Positions 16,649 to 25,831 of a DNA stretch of 64,000 nt are shown one piece after another. A program made the position numbers and the translations under genes. The notes under the pieces were generated by a model. The model saw only the letters and a program-made list of their open reading frames with translations, was not told the origin of the DNA and did no database searches. The DNA comes from Micromonospora cremea (GTDB lineage Bacteria; Actinomycetota; Actinomycetes; Mycobacteriales; Micromonosporaceae): NCBI RefSeq assembly GCF_900143515.1, contig NZ_FSQT01000001.1:868001-932000 (forward strand), read 5' to 3'. Each line of letters starts with the position of its first letter. Position 1 is the first letter of the stretch.

Positions 16649-19591
16649 TCAGCCGTCCAGGTCGCGCCGCGCCTGGGTGGCGGCGTCGAGGATCGCCTGC
16701 CGCTGCTCCTCGGTGTGCCGGCCGGCGGTGACCCACTCGGTCGAAACCTGCCGCACACGGTGGAGGAAGTGCCCGTGGCTGGCGAACGGTGCCTCGGCCC
16801 AGACCCGGTCGAGGAAGGTCTCGCCGTTCTCGTCGCGTACGCCGTCGTTGGGCACTCCCGACCCGACCGTGCCGAAGACCACCTCGGGCTCGATCCGCTT
16901 GACGTACGGGTGGTAGGCGTTGAACTCGCCGGGCACCGGGTCGGAGATGTAGTACGGCGCCAGTGTGTAGCCGTGCGTGGTGAAGTGCATCGGCACGTCG
17001 GTCGATTGGATCGAATTGGCCAGATCGCCGTTGAGCTTGAGGTCGCGATAGAAGCTGAACTCGCGGTAGCTCGGCGTCGCGTCGCGGACCACCATCAGGG
17101 TCGGGCCATACATGATCGACTGGACCGACTTGTCGTCGAGGGCCTTCTCCACCCGGAAGCTCATCGGCATGTCGATGTCGATCGTGTCGCCGCGGTTCCA
17201 GCGCCGGTCGAGGGTGACGTAGCTGCCGGGCTCGGCCTCCAGCCGCTGGCCGCGCCCGTTGACCCGTACCGTGTAGCCCTGCGTCGCCCACGCCGGCACC
17301 CGCAGCCGGACCTTCAACCGCCCGCCACCCTGCTCGAAGCGGAGCCGGCTCAAACCCTCGGTCGGGTACCGCGTCTCCTGGGTGATGACAAAGCCCCGGT
17401 CGCGCCAGGTGAGAGTCGAGGCGATGAAGAGATTGACATAGAGCGTCGACTCGTCGGCCGAATGGAAATAGATGGTCTCCTGGTACTTGGTGTGGCTCTC
17501 CAGTCCCGTGCCGTTGCAGCAACTGCCGTTGCCGCCGTACCGGCTGTATTCGACGGTGTTACCGATCCGGCGGGAGCGGCCCGGCCACATGTTCTGGTGG
17601 TACGTCACCTCGGTGCTGGTCACGCTGTCCACGTCCCGCCGCGAGCTGAGGATCTGGTTGTGCAGGGCCTTCTCGTAGAAGTCCATGTAGGCCGGATCCG
17701 GGTCGTGGAAGAAAAGGTTCCGGGTCAGCCGCAGCATGTTGTAGGCGCAGCAGGTCTCAGCGTGTCTCGGGTCCGACGATGAGGTGAATCCGGCGGTGAT
17801 GACGCCGCGCGGGCCGAAGTGCTCGCTCCGGCCGGCACCGCCGTTGCTGAAGGTGCGGTGCGGCACCACCATCGACCAGAAGTGCTTGGCCGCGACGTGG
17901 AAGTCCCGGTCACCGGTCCCCTCGAAAATCCGCAGGTAGCCGATGTTCGGCGCCATGTACTGGTTGGCGTGGCGCCCGTTGAGCTCGTCGCGCTCGGCGA
18001 TGGAGGCGTCGAACAGGGTGGTGAAGGTGAAAGCCTTCGCCGTCGCCAGGTACTGCGCCCGTTTCTCGGAGCCGTGGGCCAGCGCCGAGAGTTCCGCCAT
18101 CACCTCGTTCATCGACCCGGCCTCGCCCGCACTGTAGATATTCCACATTCGATCTAGCTCATCCTGGCTGTACCGGCTGAGCCGCTGGTGGGCCCAGTCG
18201 CCCATCCGGAAGGCGATGTCGAGGGCTTCCTCGTTGCCGGTCAGGTGGTACGCGTTGAGCAGCCCTCGCATGATCTTGTGGCAGGTGTACCAGACCGCCC
18301 AGACCGCGTTCGGCCCGCTGTTGGGCTGCAGTGTCGGCGGCTCGAGGCGGCTGAACTGGCCCTCCGGGAACGCGGCCAGGAAACCGTGGTAGCTGGTGCC
18401 GATGATCGTCGCGTCCCGCCGGTTGCCCGAGTGGTCGCTTGCGGTCTCGCCGTCGGTGTCGAAGCGGTACCAGGCGACCAGGTCTGCCGGGGACCCGGCC
18501 GGGGCCGACGCCTGTTCAGCAGCGAGCGCCTGCACCTCGGTCCCGCTCAGCGCCCGACGATAGATCCGGAAGTCGTCGACCGACGTGTTCAGCAGCGGAT
18601 CGTTGTTGCTCTGCCCGCGCCCGATCCAGTTGTTGCCGGTCGCACCGAGGCTCGCCGGGGTGAGCGTGATGGCGGCCGTGCCGGCCTCGACCCCGTTGAC
18701 GTAGAGCCGACCGGTGCCGTCCGCGGCGGAGAGGGTGACCGCGACGTGCGCCCACTGACCGACTGGGACGGGAATGCTGTCGCCGGCGATCCGCTGCTCG
18801 GCGCTGGTGCCGCTGTTGGTGATCGCGAAACGCGGACCGGGGTTGGTCGCCGAGACCCGCGCGATCAGTGAGAGGTGGACGTTTCCACCCGTGCCAAAGC
18901 TGAAGACCTTGGCGTTGTTCTGCGCCGCCACGAGGTTCACCCAGGCTGTGATGGTGACGTCCGCGACGTCCGCCAGGATGCCCGCGGGCAGCAGGACGTA
19001 CTGGTTGGGGTGCGGGTCGCTGAGCCGTACCGCCTTGCCCGAACGGCCCGGCACCCTACCCACCGGCCGGGCATCCAGCGCCCGTTGACACTTGCCCAGT
19101 TCCTCGACCAGGTAGTCGAGCTTGTCGAGGAAGACCTCCTCGCCCGTGTCGGCCCAACATTGCGACAGCATCGTCAGGTAGTGGCCGGTGAAGTGGCCGC
19201 GCAGCAGGTGATTTGGCGTGTCCCAACCGCCCGGCCAGGTCCCGGGAGCGGACAGGCCGGCGTTGACCCGGAACAGGTGCAGCATGCGGTCCGGCCCGTC
19301 GAAAACACCGCCGGTGCCGGGGTAGTTCCGGGCGTAGTTGAGCATCCGGTCGCGCTTCTGCTGGAAGATGCCGTCGCGCAGAGCGACCTGGTTCAGCGCG
19401 AAGGGCTTGACCCGCCAGTTGGCGGCCTCCCAGCCCGGCCGTGGGTGTTTGCTTCCGGCGCCGCCCCGGTCGCCGGGGGTACCGCCCGAACCGATTGCGG
19501 GCGCGGTTGGCGCGAGGGTCATCGCGGCCGGGGCGGCGGCCGCCAACGCGCCAATGCGCAACAGGTTCCGCCGGGAGAATTGCTTGCTCAC
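16649..19591 (-). CDS. Tat-exported DUF1680 (GH127/GH146) glycosidase with inserted LamG domain
   Basis: 980 aa from a GTG with AAGGAGA upstream. SRRNLLRIGALAAAAPAAM is a twin-arginine signal. The DUF1680 catalytic alpha-barrel begins at about residue 60 and is interrupted at about 176-400 by a LamG/concanavalin-type beta domain, then resumes with GFLAAFPEGQFSRLE. AETCCAYNMLRLTR and CCNGTGLESHTKYQE contain the conserved Glu and metal-binding cysteines of beta-L-arabinofuranosidases; the CCNGTG form recalls GH146. The likely role is exported removal of L-arabinofuranose from plant glycans. Monocistronic, followed by a terminator. The exact sugar specificity is not certain. Confidence 0.88.
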   Translation of the reverse strand: MSKQFSRRNLLRIGALAAAAPAAMTLAPTAPAIGSGGTPGDRGGAGSKHPRPGWEAANWRVKPFALNQVALRDGIFQQKRDRMLNYARNYPGTGGVFDGPDRMLHLFRVNAGLSAPGTWPGGWDTPNHLLRGHFTGHYLTMLSQCWADTGEEVFLDKLDYLVEELGKCQRALDARPVGRVPGRSGKAVRLSDPHPNQYVLLPAGILADVADVTITAWVNLVAAQNNAKVFSFGTGGNVHLSLIARVSATNPGPRFAITNSGTSAEQRIAGDSIPVPVGQWAHVAVTLSAADGTGRLYVNGVEAGTAAITLTPASLGATGNNWIGRGQSNNDPLLNTSVDDFRIYRRALSGTEVQALAAEQASAPAGSPADLVAWYRFDTDGETASDHSGNRRDATIIGTSYHGFLAAFPEGQFSRLEPPTLQPNSGPNAVWAVWYTCHKIMRGLLNAYHLTGNEEALDIAFRMGDWAHQRLSRYSQDELDRMWNIYSAGEAGSMNEVMAELSALAHGSEKRAQYLATAKAFTFTTLFDASIAERDELNGRHANQYMAPNIGYLRIFEGTGDRDFHVAAKHFWSMVVPHRTFSNGGAGRSEHFGPRGVITAGFTSSSDPRHAETCCAYNMLRLTRNLFFHDPDPAYMDFYEKALHNQILSSRRDVDSVTSTEVTYHQNMWPGRSRRIGNTVEYSRYGGNGSCCNGTGLESHTKYQETIYFHSADESTLYVNLFIASTLTWRDRGFVITQETRYPTEGLSRLRFEQGGGRLKVRLRVPAWATQGYTVRVNGRGQRLEAEPGSYVTLDRRWNRGDTIDIDMPMSFRVEKALDDKSVQSIMYGPTLMVVRDATPSYREFSFYRDLKLNGDLANSIQSTDVPMHFTTHGYTLAPYYISDPVPGEFNAYHPYVKRIEPEVVFGTVGSGVPNDGVRDENGETFLDRVWAEAPFASHGHFLHRVRQVSTEWVTAGRHTEEQRQAILDAATQARRDLDG

Positions 19592-20346
19592 GTCACTCTC
19601 CTTGTTCTGGGGCTGTGACCAGCTCGCTGGCCGGGACGGGACACACCGGCCACCCCGCCGCCAGAAGGAGATGTTCGCGCTAACATCGCGGCGCATTGGG
19701 CGACGGCTTGGCAGACGATGGCGGGGGCATTAGCTCAGGCAGGACGGAGTCTTATCGATGGTGAGAGCGCTACTGCCGTGCGTGCTCCCCATGTTAGCGA
19801 TCACTTCCGCACCGTCAAGAGGTCCGCGCGCGTCGATGACCCCGCCCGTCGTTGCCACCCACCCCGACGTCACCGAATTTGTCCACACCGGAACCGACCG
19901 CCCCGCCTGCCCCCGGGGCCGGCCGGCCCGAGCGGCTTCGCCGCACTGGGTGCGAACGACACGCCGGTGCACACCTGCGACATCGCCAGGGACTGGGATC
20001 AGTTGGAGTCCATCGCATCTCTCTTGCGAAGGCTTCGGACTCCCGAGGGCGGCGGCGTTGCATTCCGCGCGGTGACCTCGGTCCTGCCATCGGCCAGGGC
20101 ACCCGAAGCCGGTAGAGGAGGCCGAGTCCGCTCAGGACCAAGGCGAGCAAGGTGACCACCACGACGATGCTGGCCAGCGCCGGCCGGAGTCGAGATGTCC
20201 GCCGTGAGCCGGGGGTAAGGGGTGGGCCCGCCGCCGCCTGACCACCCTCTCGCACCTCCCATCGGAGTGAGCCGGCGGGATCGGGATGGCCCGGTGTCTG
20301 GTGACCGGACCCTCCTGATCCCTCGTCGGCTCTCCCGGCGGCCCGC
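19592..20346. other. Long gap upstream of the DUF1680 gene
   Basis: About 755 bases. The right part of the first 150 bases should hold the promoter of the glycosidase. On the minus strand near 20130-20200 a frame encodes one hydrophobic stretch (ASIVVVVTLLALVLSGLGLL), possibly a leftover membrane anchor, but no gene can be defended. Confidence 0.35.
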
Positions 20347-20735
20347 TTATGCGCAGGTCACCCGAACCTCGCCCCAGTCGGCGTGGTCGAAGTTCCTCCG
20401 CCCCCACCGTCGGTGACCTTCAAGGTCACCATGCGCACTCCGCCGACGTCGACGCCGAGCGGGCCGGACGACCCCGGTGTCGGCGAGTTGCCGACCGTCG
20501 CCGAAGACCTGGAACGCGACCGAGCCGGACTGGGCGCCTCGTCGTCGATGCCGACCGCGGCTCGCAACTGGCTGCACGCGCCGCCCAGCCACACGGTGAC
20601 GTCGCTGGGCGCGTGAGTGCCGATGCCCTTGGCGTACGTCGTGCCGTCGATGGCCAGCGTCTGCCCGTCGACGGCGTCCATCTCCCCGCCGCGTAGGCTG
20701 ACCGACTTTCTGACACCTACAAGATCAGACTCTGC
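20347..20735 (-). pseudogene. NPCBM carbohydrate-binding module remnant, frameshifted
   Basis: One frame reads GQTLAIDGTTYAKGIGTHAP then SDVTVWLGG and LRAAVGIDDE, the core of the NPCBM domain. The next frame carries SGSVAFQVFGDGRQLADTGV, a return to the first gives TLKVTDGGGGG, and the other frame again gives NFDHADWGEVRVTCA and a stop. Two or more indels have thus broken the domain. NPCBM is normally the C-terminal part of secreted glycosidases such as GH27; the catalytic part is absent. Confidence 0.6.
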
Positions 20736-21021
20736 GAACGGCGTGATCATGCAGGTGGAGCCGACGCGGGCGCACGCCCGTCGTCGCCGTCTCGGGCAAG
20801 GGCTCCGGCCGGATCTCGATTGCAGGGCTGGTCTGCCTCAAGCCCGGACGACGCGGCCGGCTGCACGCGGTGTGCTTCGCCTCTATCCAGGCAGCTTCAG
20901 CTGGAGCCAGCCGATAGAGCTCGAGCCCGGACGCTGAACGGCCGACAGCGACGTTCGGGGCCGTGTCGAGAAAGCGGCACAGCCCCACGGCGCCGGGTGT
21001 CCCGTACCTGCCCCTGATCGC
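20736..21021. other. Gap, nothing recognised
   Basis: About 285 bases between the NPCBM remnant and a hairpin; no gene supported. Confidence 0.35.
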
Positions 21022-21054
21022 ATCAGGCGTCGACAAACTTCGCCGACGCCTGAT
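21022..21054 (-). terminator. Probable terminator of the leftward catabolic operon
   Basis: ATCAGGCGTCG (21022-21032) and CGACGCCTGAT (21044-21054) form a perfect 11-bp stem with an 11-base loop, about 80 bases after the DUF2848 stop. Confidence 0.6.
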
Positions 21055-21133
21055 CACATGCCCAAGCAGGTACCGCGCTGCAGAAACCACAGCCTTCGCG
21101 GAAGCGGTTGAGCACTTCTGATTGCCGCCCGCA

Positions 21134-21808
21134 TCAGACGCTCCTGTTCTTTACCTGGTAGGCGTGCGTCAGCGACTGGCCGTCGGGCAGGTGCATCTCC
21201 ATCTCGTACCTGGTCCCGTAGACGAACTCTCCGGTCAGCAACGGCAGGGTCCCGCAGAACATCACCGTGTCCGCCGTGAGCTTCGTGCCATTGGCCTCCA
21301 ACTTGCCGAGCAGCTGTTGGGGCGTCAGCATCGCCGCCAGGCGGCCCTGCTGGTACGGCTGGCGATCGGTTCGGCACGTCACGACGATTTCGTCCCATCG
21401 GTCTTCGATGGACACCAGCGGCACCACTGCGGCGCCCATCGGTTTGGGCGCCGCCGCCTTTGAGTTGGCGATGCTCTGGGTTTCGAGTTCGCGGTCCGTG
21501 TGGTCACTGCCAACACCGAGGTAGAAGCGCCCCCGGTGGAACACCAGAACCGGTTCCACCTCCCCAGAGGTCTTGTCACCGGCTACGTCGACGGAGGCGT
21601 CCGTCGTTAGGAGGTCAGCGTTCAGCTCGTAGAACATCGGGACGCGTGGTGGCGGTGTGACGCCGATGTGGGCCAGTTCGTCAATGTGCGCTTGGACCGC
21701 TTGGTGGTCGCGGCCGGTGTAGCCCGCCACGATGAGCCTGGGATCGGAGAGGTGGATCTGGTCGGCTGTGCCGGCGACTGTGAGAGTGATCAGGGGCGTG
21801 TCAGGCAC
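21134..21808 (-). CDS. DUF2848 family protein
   Basis: 224 aa from a GTG with AAGGGAAGGAC upstream. The sequence contains LIVAGYTGRDHQAVQAHIDE, SGEVEPVLVFHRGRFYLGVG, SIEDRWDEIVVTCRTDR and LTADTVMFCGTLPLLTGEFV. The pattern of a late, Gly- and metal-rich sheet recalls fumarylacetoacetase-like hydrolases, but that link is my inference; the family has no assigned reaction. It is last in the leftward operon after ALDH and a nitrilase-superfamily hydrolase. That position suits a hydrolase or decarboxylase acting late in degradation of an aromatic or amide compound. Confidence 0.8.
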   Translation of the reverse strand: MPDTPLITLTVAGTADQIHLSDPRLIVAGYTGRDHQAVQAHIDELAHIGVTPPPRVPMFYELNADLLTTDASVDVAGDKTSGEVEPVLVFHRGRFYLGVGSDHTDRELETQSIANSKAAAPKPMGAAVVPLVSIEDRWDEIVVTCRTDRQPYQQGRLAAMLTPQQLLGKLEANGTKLTADTVMFCGTLPLLTGEFVYGTRYEMEMHLPDGQSLTHAYQVKNRSV

Positions 21809-21854
21809 GAAATGTCCTTCCCTTTGGGTTCGTCTAGACGAGATGGAAAGCTGT

Positions 21855-22655
21855 TCAGCCGAAGGCCGCCTGATTGCGTAGCCGGCGGTCTTGAAGCACG
21901 GGGAACTCGTGCCGTATTTCCGTGACTGTGGCACGGTCGATCTCGGTGTACAGGACCTCCTCGCCGGAGCCTGCTTCGGCCAGCACGCGTCCCCAGGGAT
22001 CGACCACGACGCTGTGGCCGGCCAGCTCGACGTCGCCCTGCTTCCCGACGGCGTTGCAGGCCAGCAAGAACACCTGGTTCTCGACCGCACGGGTTCGGGT
22101 GAAGAGCTTCCAGTGCTCAAGGCGTGCGGCCGGCCAGGCGGCCGGCACGATGACGAGCTCTGCACCCTGGTCGACGAGGTGCCGGTACAGCTCCGGGAAG
22201 CGGAGGTCGTAGCAGGTCGTCATGCCGACCTGGCCGATGGCGGTGTCCGCCACGTCCGCCCGCTGACCGGCGCTGAGGAGTTTCGACTCGAGGGACTGAT
22301 AGCCGAAAACGTGGATCTTGCGGTAGTCCAACAGCACCTCACCGGTCGGATCGACGAGTACGGCGGTGTTGTGAAGGCGACCGGTTGGGTCCCGTTCGAG
22401 CACGCTGCCGGCGTGCAAGTGGGCCCCGATCGCTCGGGCCCAGCCCCTGATCGTGGAGAGGAGCGGTCCGTCGAGGTGCTGCGCAAGTTCGTCATAGCGG
22501 TCGAATGCGAAGTAGCCAGGGGCCCACAACTCCGGGAGGACCACCAGGTCGACGTCGGTGAGGCCGGCAACAAGGTCGCCGACACGCTCGATGCGACCTT
22601 CGACCGGCTCGTCCAAAGGGCTGGCGACCTGCACCAAGGCTGCTTTCATGACCAT
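21855..22655 (-). CDS. Carbon-nitrogen hydrolase (nitrilase superfamily)
   Basis: 266 aa. The catalytic triad is visible as E42 (LPELWAPG), K113 (YRKIHVFG) and C148 (TTCYDLRFPELYRHL). The sequence matches omega-amidase/carbamoyl-amidase-type members, which cleave linear amides or N-carbamoyl compounds to acid plus ammonia. A second in-frame ATG two codons later (22649) is equally possible given CGGAG upstream. It sits between ALDH and DUF2848 with short gaps, so it is part of the same catabolic operon and may release ammonia from a ring-opened product. Confidence 0.9.
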   Translation of the reverse strand: MVMKAALVQVASPLDEPVEGRIERVGDLVAGLTDVDLVVLPELWAPGYFAFDRYDELAQHLDGPLLSTIRGWARAIGAHLHAGSVLERDPTGRLHNTAVLVDPTGEVLLDYRKIHVFGYQSLESKLLSAGQRADVADTAIGQVGMTTCYDLRFPELYRHLVDQGAELVIVPAAWPAARLEHWKLFTRTRAVENQVFLLACNAVGKQGDVELAGHSVVVDPWGRVLAEAGSGEEVLYTEIDRATVTEIRHEFPVLQDRRLRNQAAFG

Positions 22656-22713
22656 CCACTCCGTTTGTCGTCGGCTGATCTCATCGGGAACACCGTTTCT
22701 TTGGCCCGCCGCG

Positions 22714-24207
22714 TCAGGCGGTGAGCTTCACGTGGACGCTCTTGGTCTGCAGGTAGCTCAACAGCTCCTCCATGCACTCCTCCCGTCCGAGGCCGCTGTT
22801 CTTCCATCCGCCGAAGGGCGTTCCCCAGTAGTGGGTCGTGCTGTCGTTGACCCAGACGTAACCCGCTTCCACGTCATCGGCGAGTCGGAGCGCGTTGCTC
22901 ACGTCATTCGTCCAGACGCTTGCGGTGAGTCCGTACTCGACGCTGTTCACGTCGCGCAACATCGTCGTGTAGTCGCTCCAGCGGAACACGGACACCACCG
23001 GACCGAAGACCTCCTCCTGCGCGATCCTCGAATGCGGCTCGACGTCGGTGAAGAGGGTCGGAGCGACGAAGAAGCCCTGTTGCGGAACACGGGGGTCGTC
23101 GAGTCCGCCCGAGATTAGGGTCGCGCCTTCCGCGGCCGCTCCCTTGATGAAGTCGCGTGTTCTGCCGGCATGACGGGCGTTGATCAGAGGGCCCATGTCG
23201 ACGGCGCGGTCGTAGGCGGGGCCCAGCGTCAGGGCGGAGAACTCACGGGCCAACGCCTCGACGAACGCGTCGTGCACGTCGGCGTGGACGAACAGCCGTG
23301 ACGTTGAGCCGCATGACTGGCCGGCGTTGGCGCGCAGATTCATCGCCTTCACGACCTCACGGGCGGTGCGCGCTACGTCAACGTCAGCGAAGACGATCAT
23401 TGGGTTCTTTCCGCCCAGTTCCAGCGACACCGATCGCACGGCCTGTTCGGCGGCACGGCGCTGGATGAGGCGGCCTGTCGCTGCGCTGCCGGTGAAACCG
23501 ATGCGGCGGACGTCAGGATGCGTCACCAGCGCGTCGCCGGTGTGCGCGTCGCCGGTGATGATGTTGAAGACTCCTGGAGGGAAGGTCTCCCGGACCAGGT
23601 CTCCGAGAAGCAGCGCCGACATGGGCGTTTGGTCGGCGACCTTCAGCACTACGGCGTTGCCCGCGGTGAGCGCTGCCAGGCTGCCTTTGACCGCGAACAG
23701 GAAAGGGTGGTTGTAGGCCACGATCTTGGCCACGACCCCGTACGGCTTGTAGCGCGTGTAGTGCAGGGTGTCATCGTCGGGCAGGACGTCACCTCGTAGC
23801 GCGCCCGCGAGCCCTGGCCAACCTCGCAGTGACCTCGTCGCCCCGGCGATATCGCCGAACATTCGCTGGATGGGCAGCCCGGCGTCGATCGCGTCCACCA
23901 CGGCGATCTCGTGGGCGCGGTTCTCGATGGCCAGCGCGAGGCGCTCGAAGCAGCGAGCTCGTTCACCGAGCGTCGTGCGCGCCCAGGTTCGCTGGGCGTC
24001 CCTGGCCGCGTCGACCGCGGCGGCCACGTCGACCGGACCGGCGACGGCGTAGCTGGCGAACTCGGTGCCGGTGGAAGGGTTCAGTGTGCGGCGCACGGCC
24101 CCGGAGGAGGGCGTGACCCACTCGTTGTCGATCAGCAGGCGCGGGGCCCGGGCCGCCAGCGAGTCAAAGACGGTCGAGAGTTCGGGGTGCTGCGTCGGGT
24201 CGTGCAT
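22714..24207 (-). CDS. NAD-dependent aldehyde dehydrogenase
   Basis: 497 aa from the ATG at 24207, preceded by GGAGAGGG; an upstream extension of the frame crosses the operator and is rejected. Active-site GQSCGSTSR holds the catalytic Cys, SLELGGKNPMIVF the general-base Glu, and FTGSAATGRLIQRR the NAD-binding turn. It begins the leftward operon. The divergent promoter carries a strong palindrome, so it is probably induced together with the importer operon on the other side. Confidence 0.92.
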   Translation of the reverse strand: MHDPTQHPELSTVFDSLAARAPRLLIDNEWVTPSSGAVRRTLNPSTGTEFASYAVAGPVDVAAAVDAARDAQRTWARTTLGERARCFERLALAIENRAHEIAVVDAIDAGLPIQRMFGDIAGATRSLRGWPGLAGALRGDVLPDDDTLHYTRYKPYGVVAKIVAYNHPFLFAVKGSLAALTAGNAVVLKVADQTPMSALLLGDLVRETFPPGVFNIITGDAHTGDALVTHPDVRRIGFTGSAATGRLIQRRAAEQAVRSVSLELGGKNPMIVFADVDVARTAREVVKAMNLRANAGQSCGSTSRLFVHADVHDAFVEALAREFSALTLGPAYDRAVDMGPLINARHAGRTRDFIKGAAAEGATLISGGLDDPRVPQQGFFVAPTLFTDVEPHSRIAQEEVFGPVVSVFRWSDYTTMLRDVNSVEYGLTASVWTNDVSNALRLADDVEAGYVWVNDSTTHYWGTPFGGWKNSGLGREECMEELLSYLQTKSVHVKLTA

Positions 24208-24292
24208 GCGTGCCCTCTCCGCCAGGACGTCGTACGGAGCGGGCCAGTGGGCCGGAAGTCCGTCGCGGCTGTATCCGCCGAAGTCCTTGACT

Positions 24293-24309
24293 CTAGGTAC
24301 CGTACCTAG
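24293..24309. promoter_or_regulatory. Palindromic operator in the divergent catabolic promoter
   Basis: CTAGGTAC-C-GTACCTAG is a perfect inverted repeat of 8-bp arms, placed 84 bases before the ALDH start and 35 bases before the start of the rightward operon. It probably overlaps one or both promoters. The same TTAATCTAGGTA sequence recurs at 33683 before the third operon. The nearby MarR gene (32669) is a candidate binder. Confidence 0.7.
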
Positions 24310-24343
24310 ATTAACTAAATCACAACCGACCGAGGAGCGCGAG

Positions 24344-25261
24344 ATGCGACTGGCTGTTCCCGACCTGATCTCGAACTCGTACTTTCCTGCCGTTGCGGCG
24401 GTGGAGCTTGGTCTCATGCGCGAGGAAGGCCTCGACGTCACGTTGGAGCTGCTCTTCCCGGTCACCGACGCGGCCGCCGCGCTGCGCGATGGCGAGATCG
24501 ACTTCCTGGCTGGTGCCGCGCATGCGCCGCTGTACGACGTGCGAGCGTGGGACGACACGACGCTCGTCGCCGCGCTGTCGAGCAACATGTACTGGTACCT
24601 CGTCGTGGCGGCGGACTCGCCCATTGACGCCGGCTCGTGGACATCGCTGCGCGACGTGCGGATCGGCGCGGCGCCCGGCCCTGACACAGGTCTCCGCCAG
24701 CTCCTGGTCGATGCCGGCCTCGATCTCGACGAGGCTCGGATCGACATCGCTCCGGTTCCGGGCGCTGACGCCCCCAGCGTTTCGTTCGGCGTCACCGCCG
24801 CACAGGCGCTCGAGCAAGGCCGCATCGACGCGTTCTGGGCCAACGGCATGGGCGCCGAGGTCGCGGTTCGCGACGGCATCGGCAAGATCATCTTCGACGC
24901 ACGGCGCTGCGACGGCGAAGCCGCTGGCTTCACGTTCCCTGCCCTCATGACGTCGCGGAGGCTGGCTGCCACGTCGCCAGAGGTCGTGTCCGCCGCCGTC
25001 CGCGCGATCGTCCGCGCACAGCGGGCCCTCCGGAAGGATCCGTCTCTGGCCGAGAAGGTCGCCGACGGCCTCTTCCCGCCAATGGAGACAGGGCTGATCG
25101 CGAACCTCGTAGAGCGAGACCTTCCCTTCTACAACCCCGCCATCAACGACAGCGCCGTTGCGAGCCTGCGGGACTTCGCGTGCCGCGCTGCCCTGCCAGG
25201 GGCCGGGGGCTCCTTCGTGCGAGCGGTCGCTAGGGAGTTCGCCCCCCTGTGGTCCTCATGA
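24344..25261 (+). CDS. NMT1/THI5-like substrate-binding protein without signal peptide
   Basis: 305 aa from an ATG with CGAGGAG upstream. It begins MRLAVPDLISNSYFPAVAAV and continues LGLMREEGLDVTLEL, the usual start of the mature NMT1/SsuA-type ligand-binding fold; EIDFLAGAAHAPLYDVR and ALEQGRIDAFWANG follow. No signal peptide or lipobox precedes it, and the operator and promoter immediately upstream leave no room for one. It could be a cytoplasmic ligand sensor, an enzyme of THI5-like type or a protein that lost its leader. First gene of the rightward operon. Confidence 0.82.
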   Translation: MRLAVPDLISNSYFPAVAAVELGLMREEGLDVTLELLFPVTDAAAALRDGEIDFLAGAAHAPLYDVRAWDDTTLVAALSSNMYWYLVVAADSPIDAGSWTSLRDVRIGAAPGPDTGLRQLLVDAGLDLDEARIDIAPVPGADAPSVSFGVTAAQALEQGRIDAFWANGMGAEVAVRDGIGKIIFDARRCDGEAAGFTFPALMTSRRLAATSPEVVSAAVRAIVRAQRALRKDPSLAEKVADGLFPPMETGLIANLVERDLPFYNPAINDSAVASLRDFACRAALPGAGGSFVRAVAREFAPLWSS

Positions 25262-25328
25262 GGAGGCACCGCGCTGCTCCGCGGCGTTCCTGACCATCAC
25301 CCACCGTAGATAAGGCCGAGAGGAAGAC

Positions 25329-25673
25329 ATGCCGAAGCCCGAGCTGGAGTTCGTCTCCATTGAAAAGACCGCGTTCACACCGTGTGAGGGCGTGGTACCC
25401 CAGCTGACCGAAAGAGTCCTCGCCCGCGACCCGGAGCGCGGCGTGGCGACGCGGATCCTCCGCTTCGAGCCGCAGACGGACACGACGCCGAACGGTGTGC
25501 AGTCTCATGACTTCTGGGAGGAGGTCTACATCCTGGAGGGCTCCATCACGGACCTGCGGTTGGGGCAGACGTTCACCGCAGGGGACTACGCGTGTCGCCC
25601 GCCCGGCATGAAGCACGGCCCGTGGAAGTCCGAGGAGGGCTGCCTCACCTTTGAGGTCAGGTACGAGGCGTGA
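25329..25673 (+). CDS. Single-domain cupin protein
   Basis: 114 aa. ATRILRFEPQTDTTPNGVQS then HDFWEEVYILEGSITDLRLG is cupin motif 1 with His and two Glu candidates, and GDYACRPPGMKHGPW is motif 2 with the second His. It is likely to bind a metal and act on a small molecule of the pathway, as isomerase, dioxygenase or sensor. It is the second gene of the operon; 159 bases with a possible second promoter follow. Confidence 0.85.
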   Translation: MPKPELEFVSIEKTAFTPCEGVVPQLTERVLARDPERGVATRILRFEPQTDTTPNGVQSHDFWEEVYILEGSITDLRLGQTFTAGDYACRPPGMKHGPWKSEEGCLTFEVRYEA

Positions 25674-25831
25674 GCCGCGGCGGTGCCGAGGAGCGGCTGG
25701 ACGCCCGAGGACGCCGCCACTCCGTCCCACGCCATCGAACAGCGTTGTCGATCACGAATCGCCAAAGTAGGTCACCAAAAATTCAACCGAAATAACTTAC
25801 CTGGCTTAACCACCCCTTAGGGAGTCCCCCG

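Noticed and set aside
16313..17782. 489-codon plus-strand open frame across the end of the DUF1680 gene
   Set aside because: Antisense to a conserved catalytic region and runs through the terminator hairpin at 16602.
19727..19790. TTAGCTCAGG string resembling a tRNA D-arm
   Set aside because: No anticodon stem, no GGTTCGAATC-type T-loop and no acceptor pairing at the right distance.
24208..24972. Long N-terminal extension of the aldehyde dehydrogenase frame
   Set aside because: It would cross the operator and lie antisense to the NMT1-like gene; the ATG at 24207 has a good ribosome site and gives normal family length.
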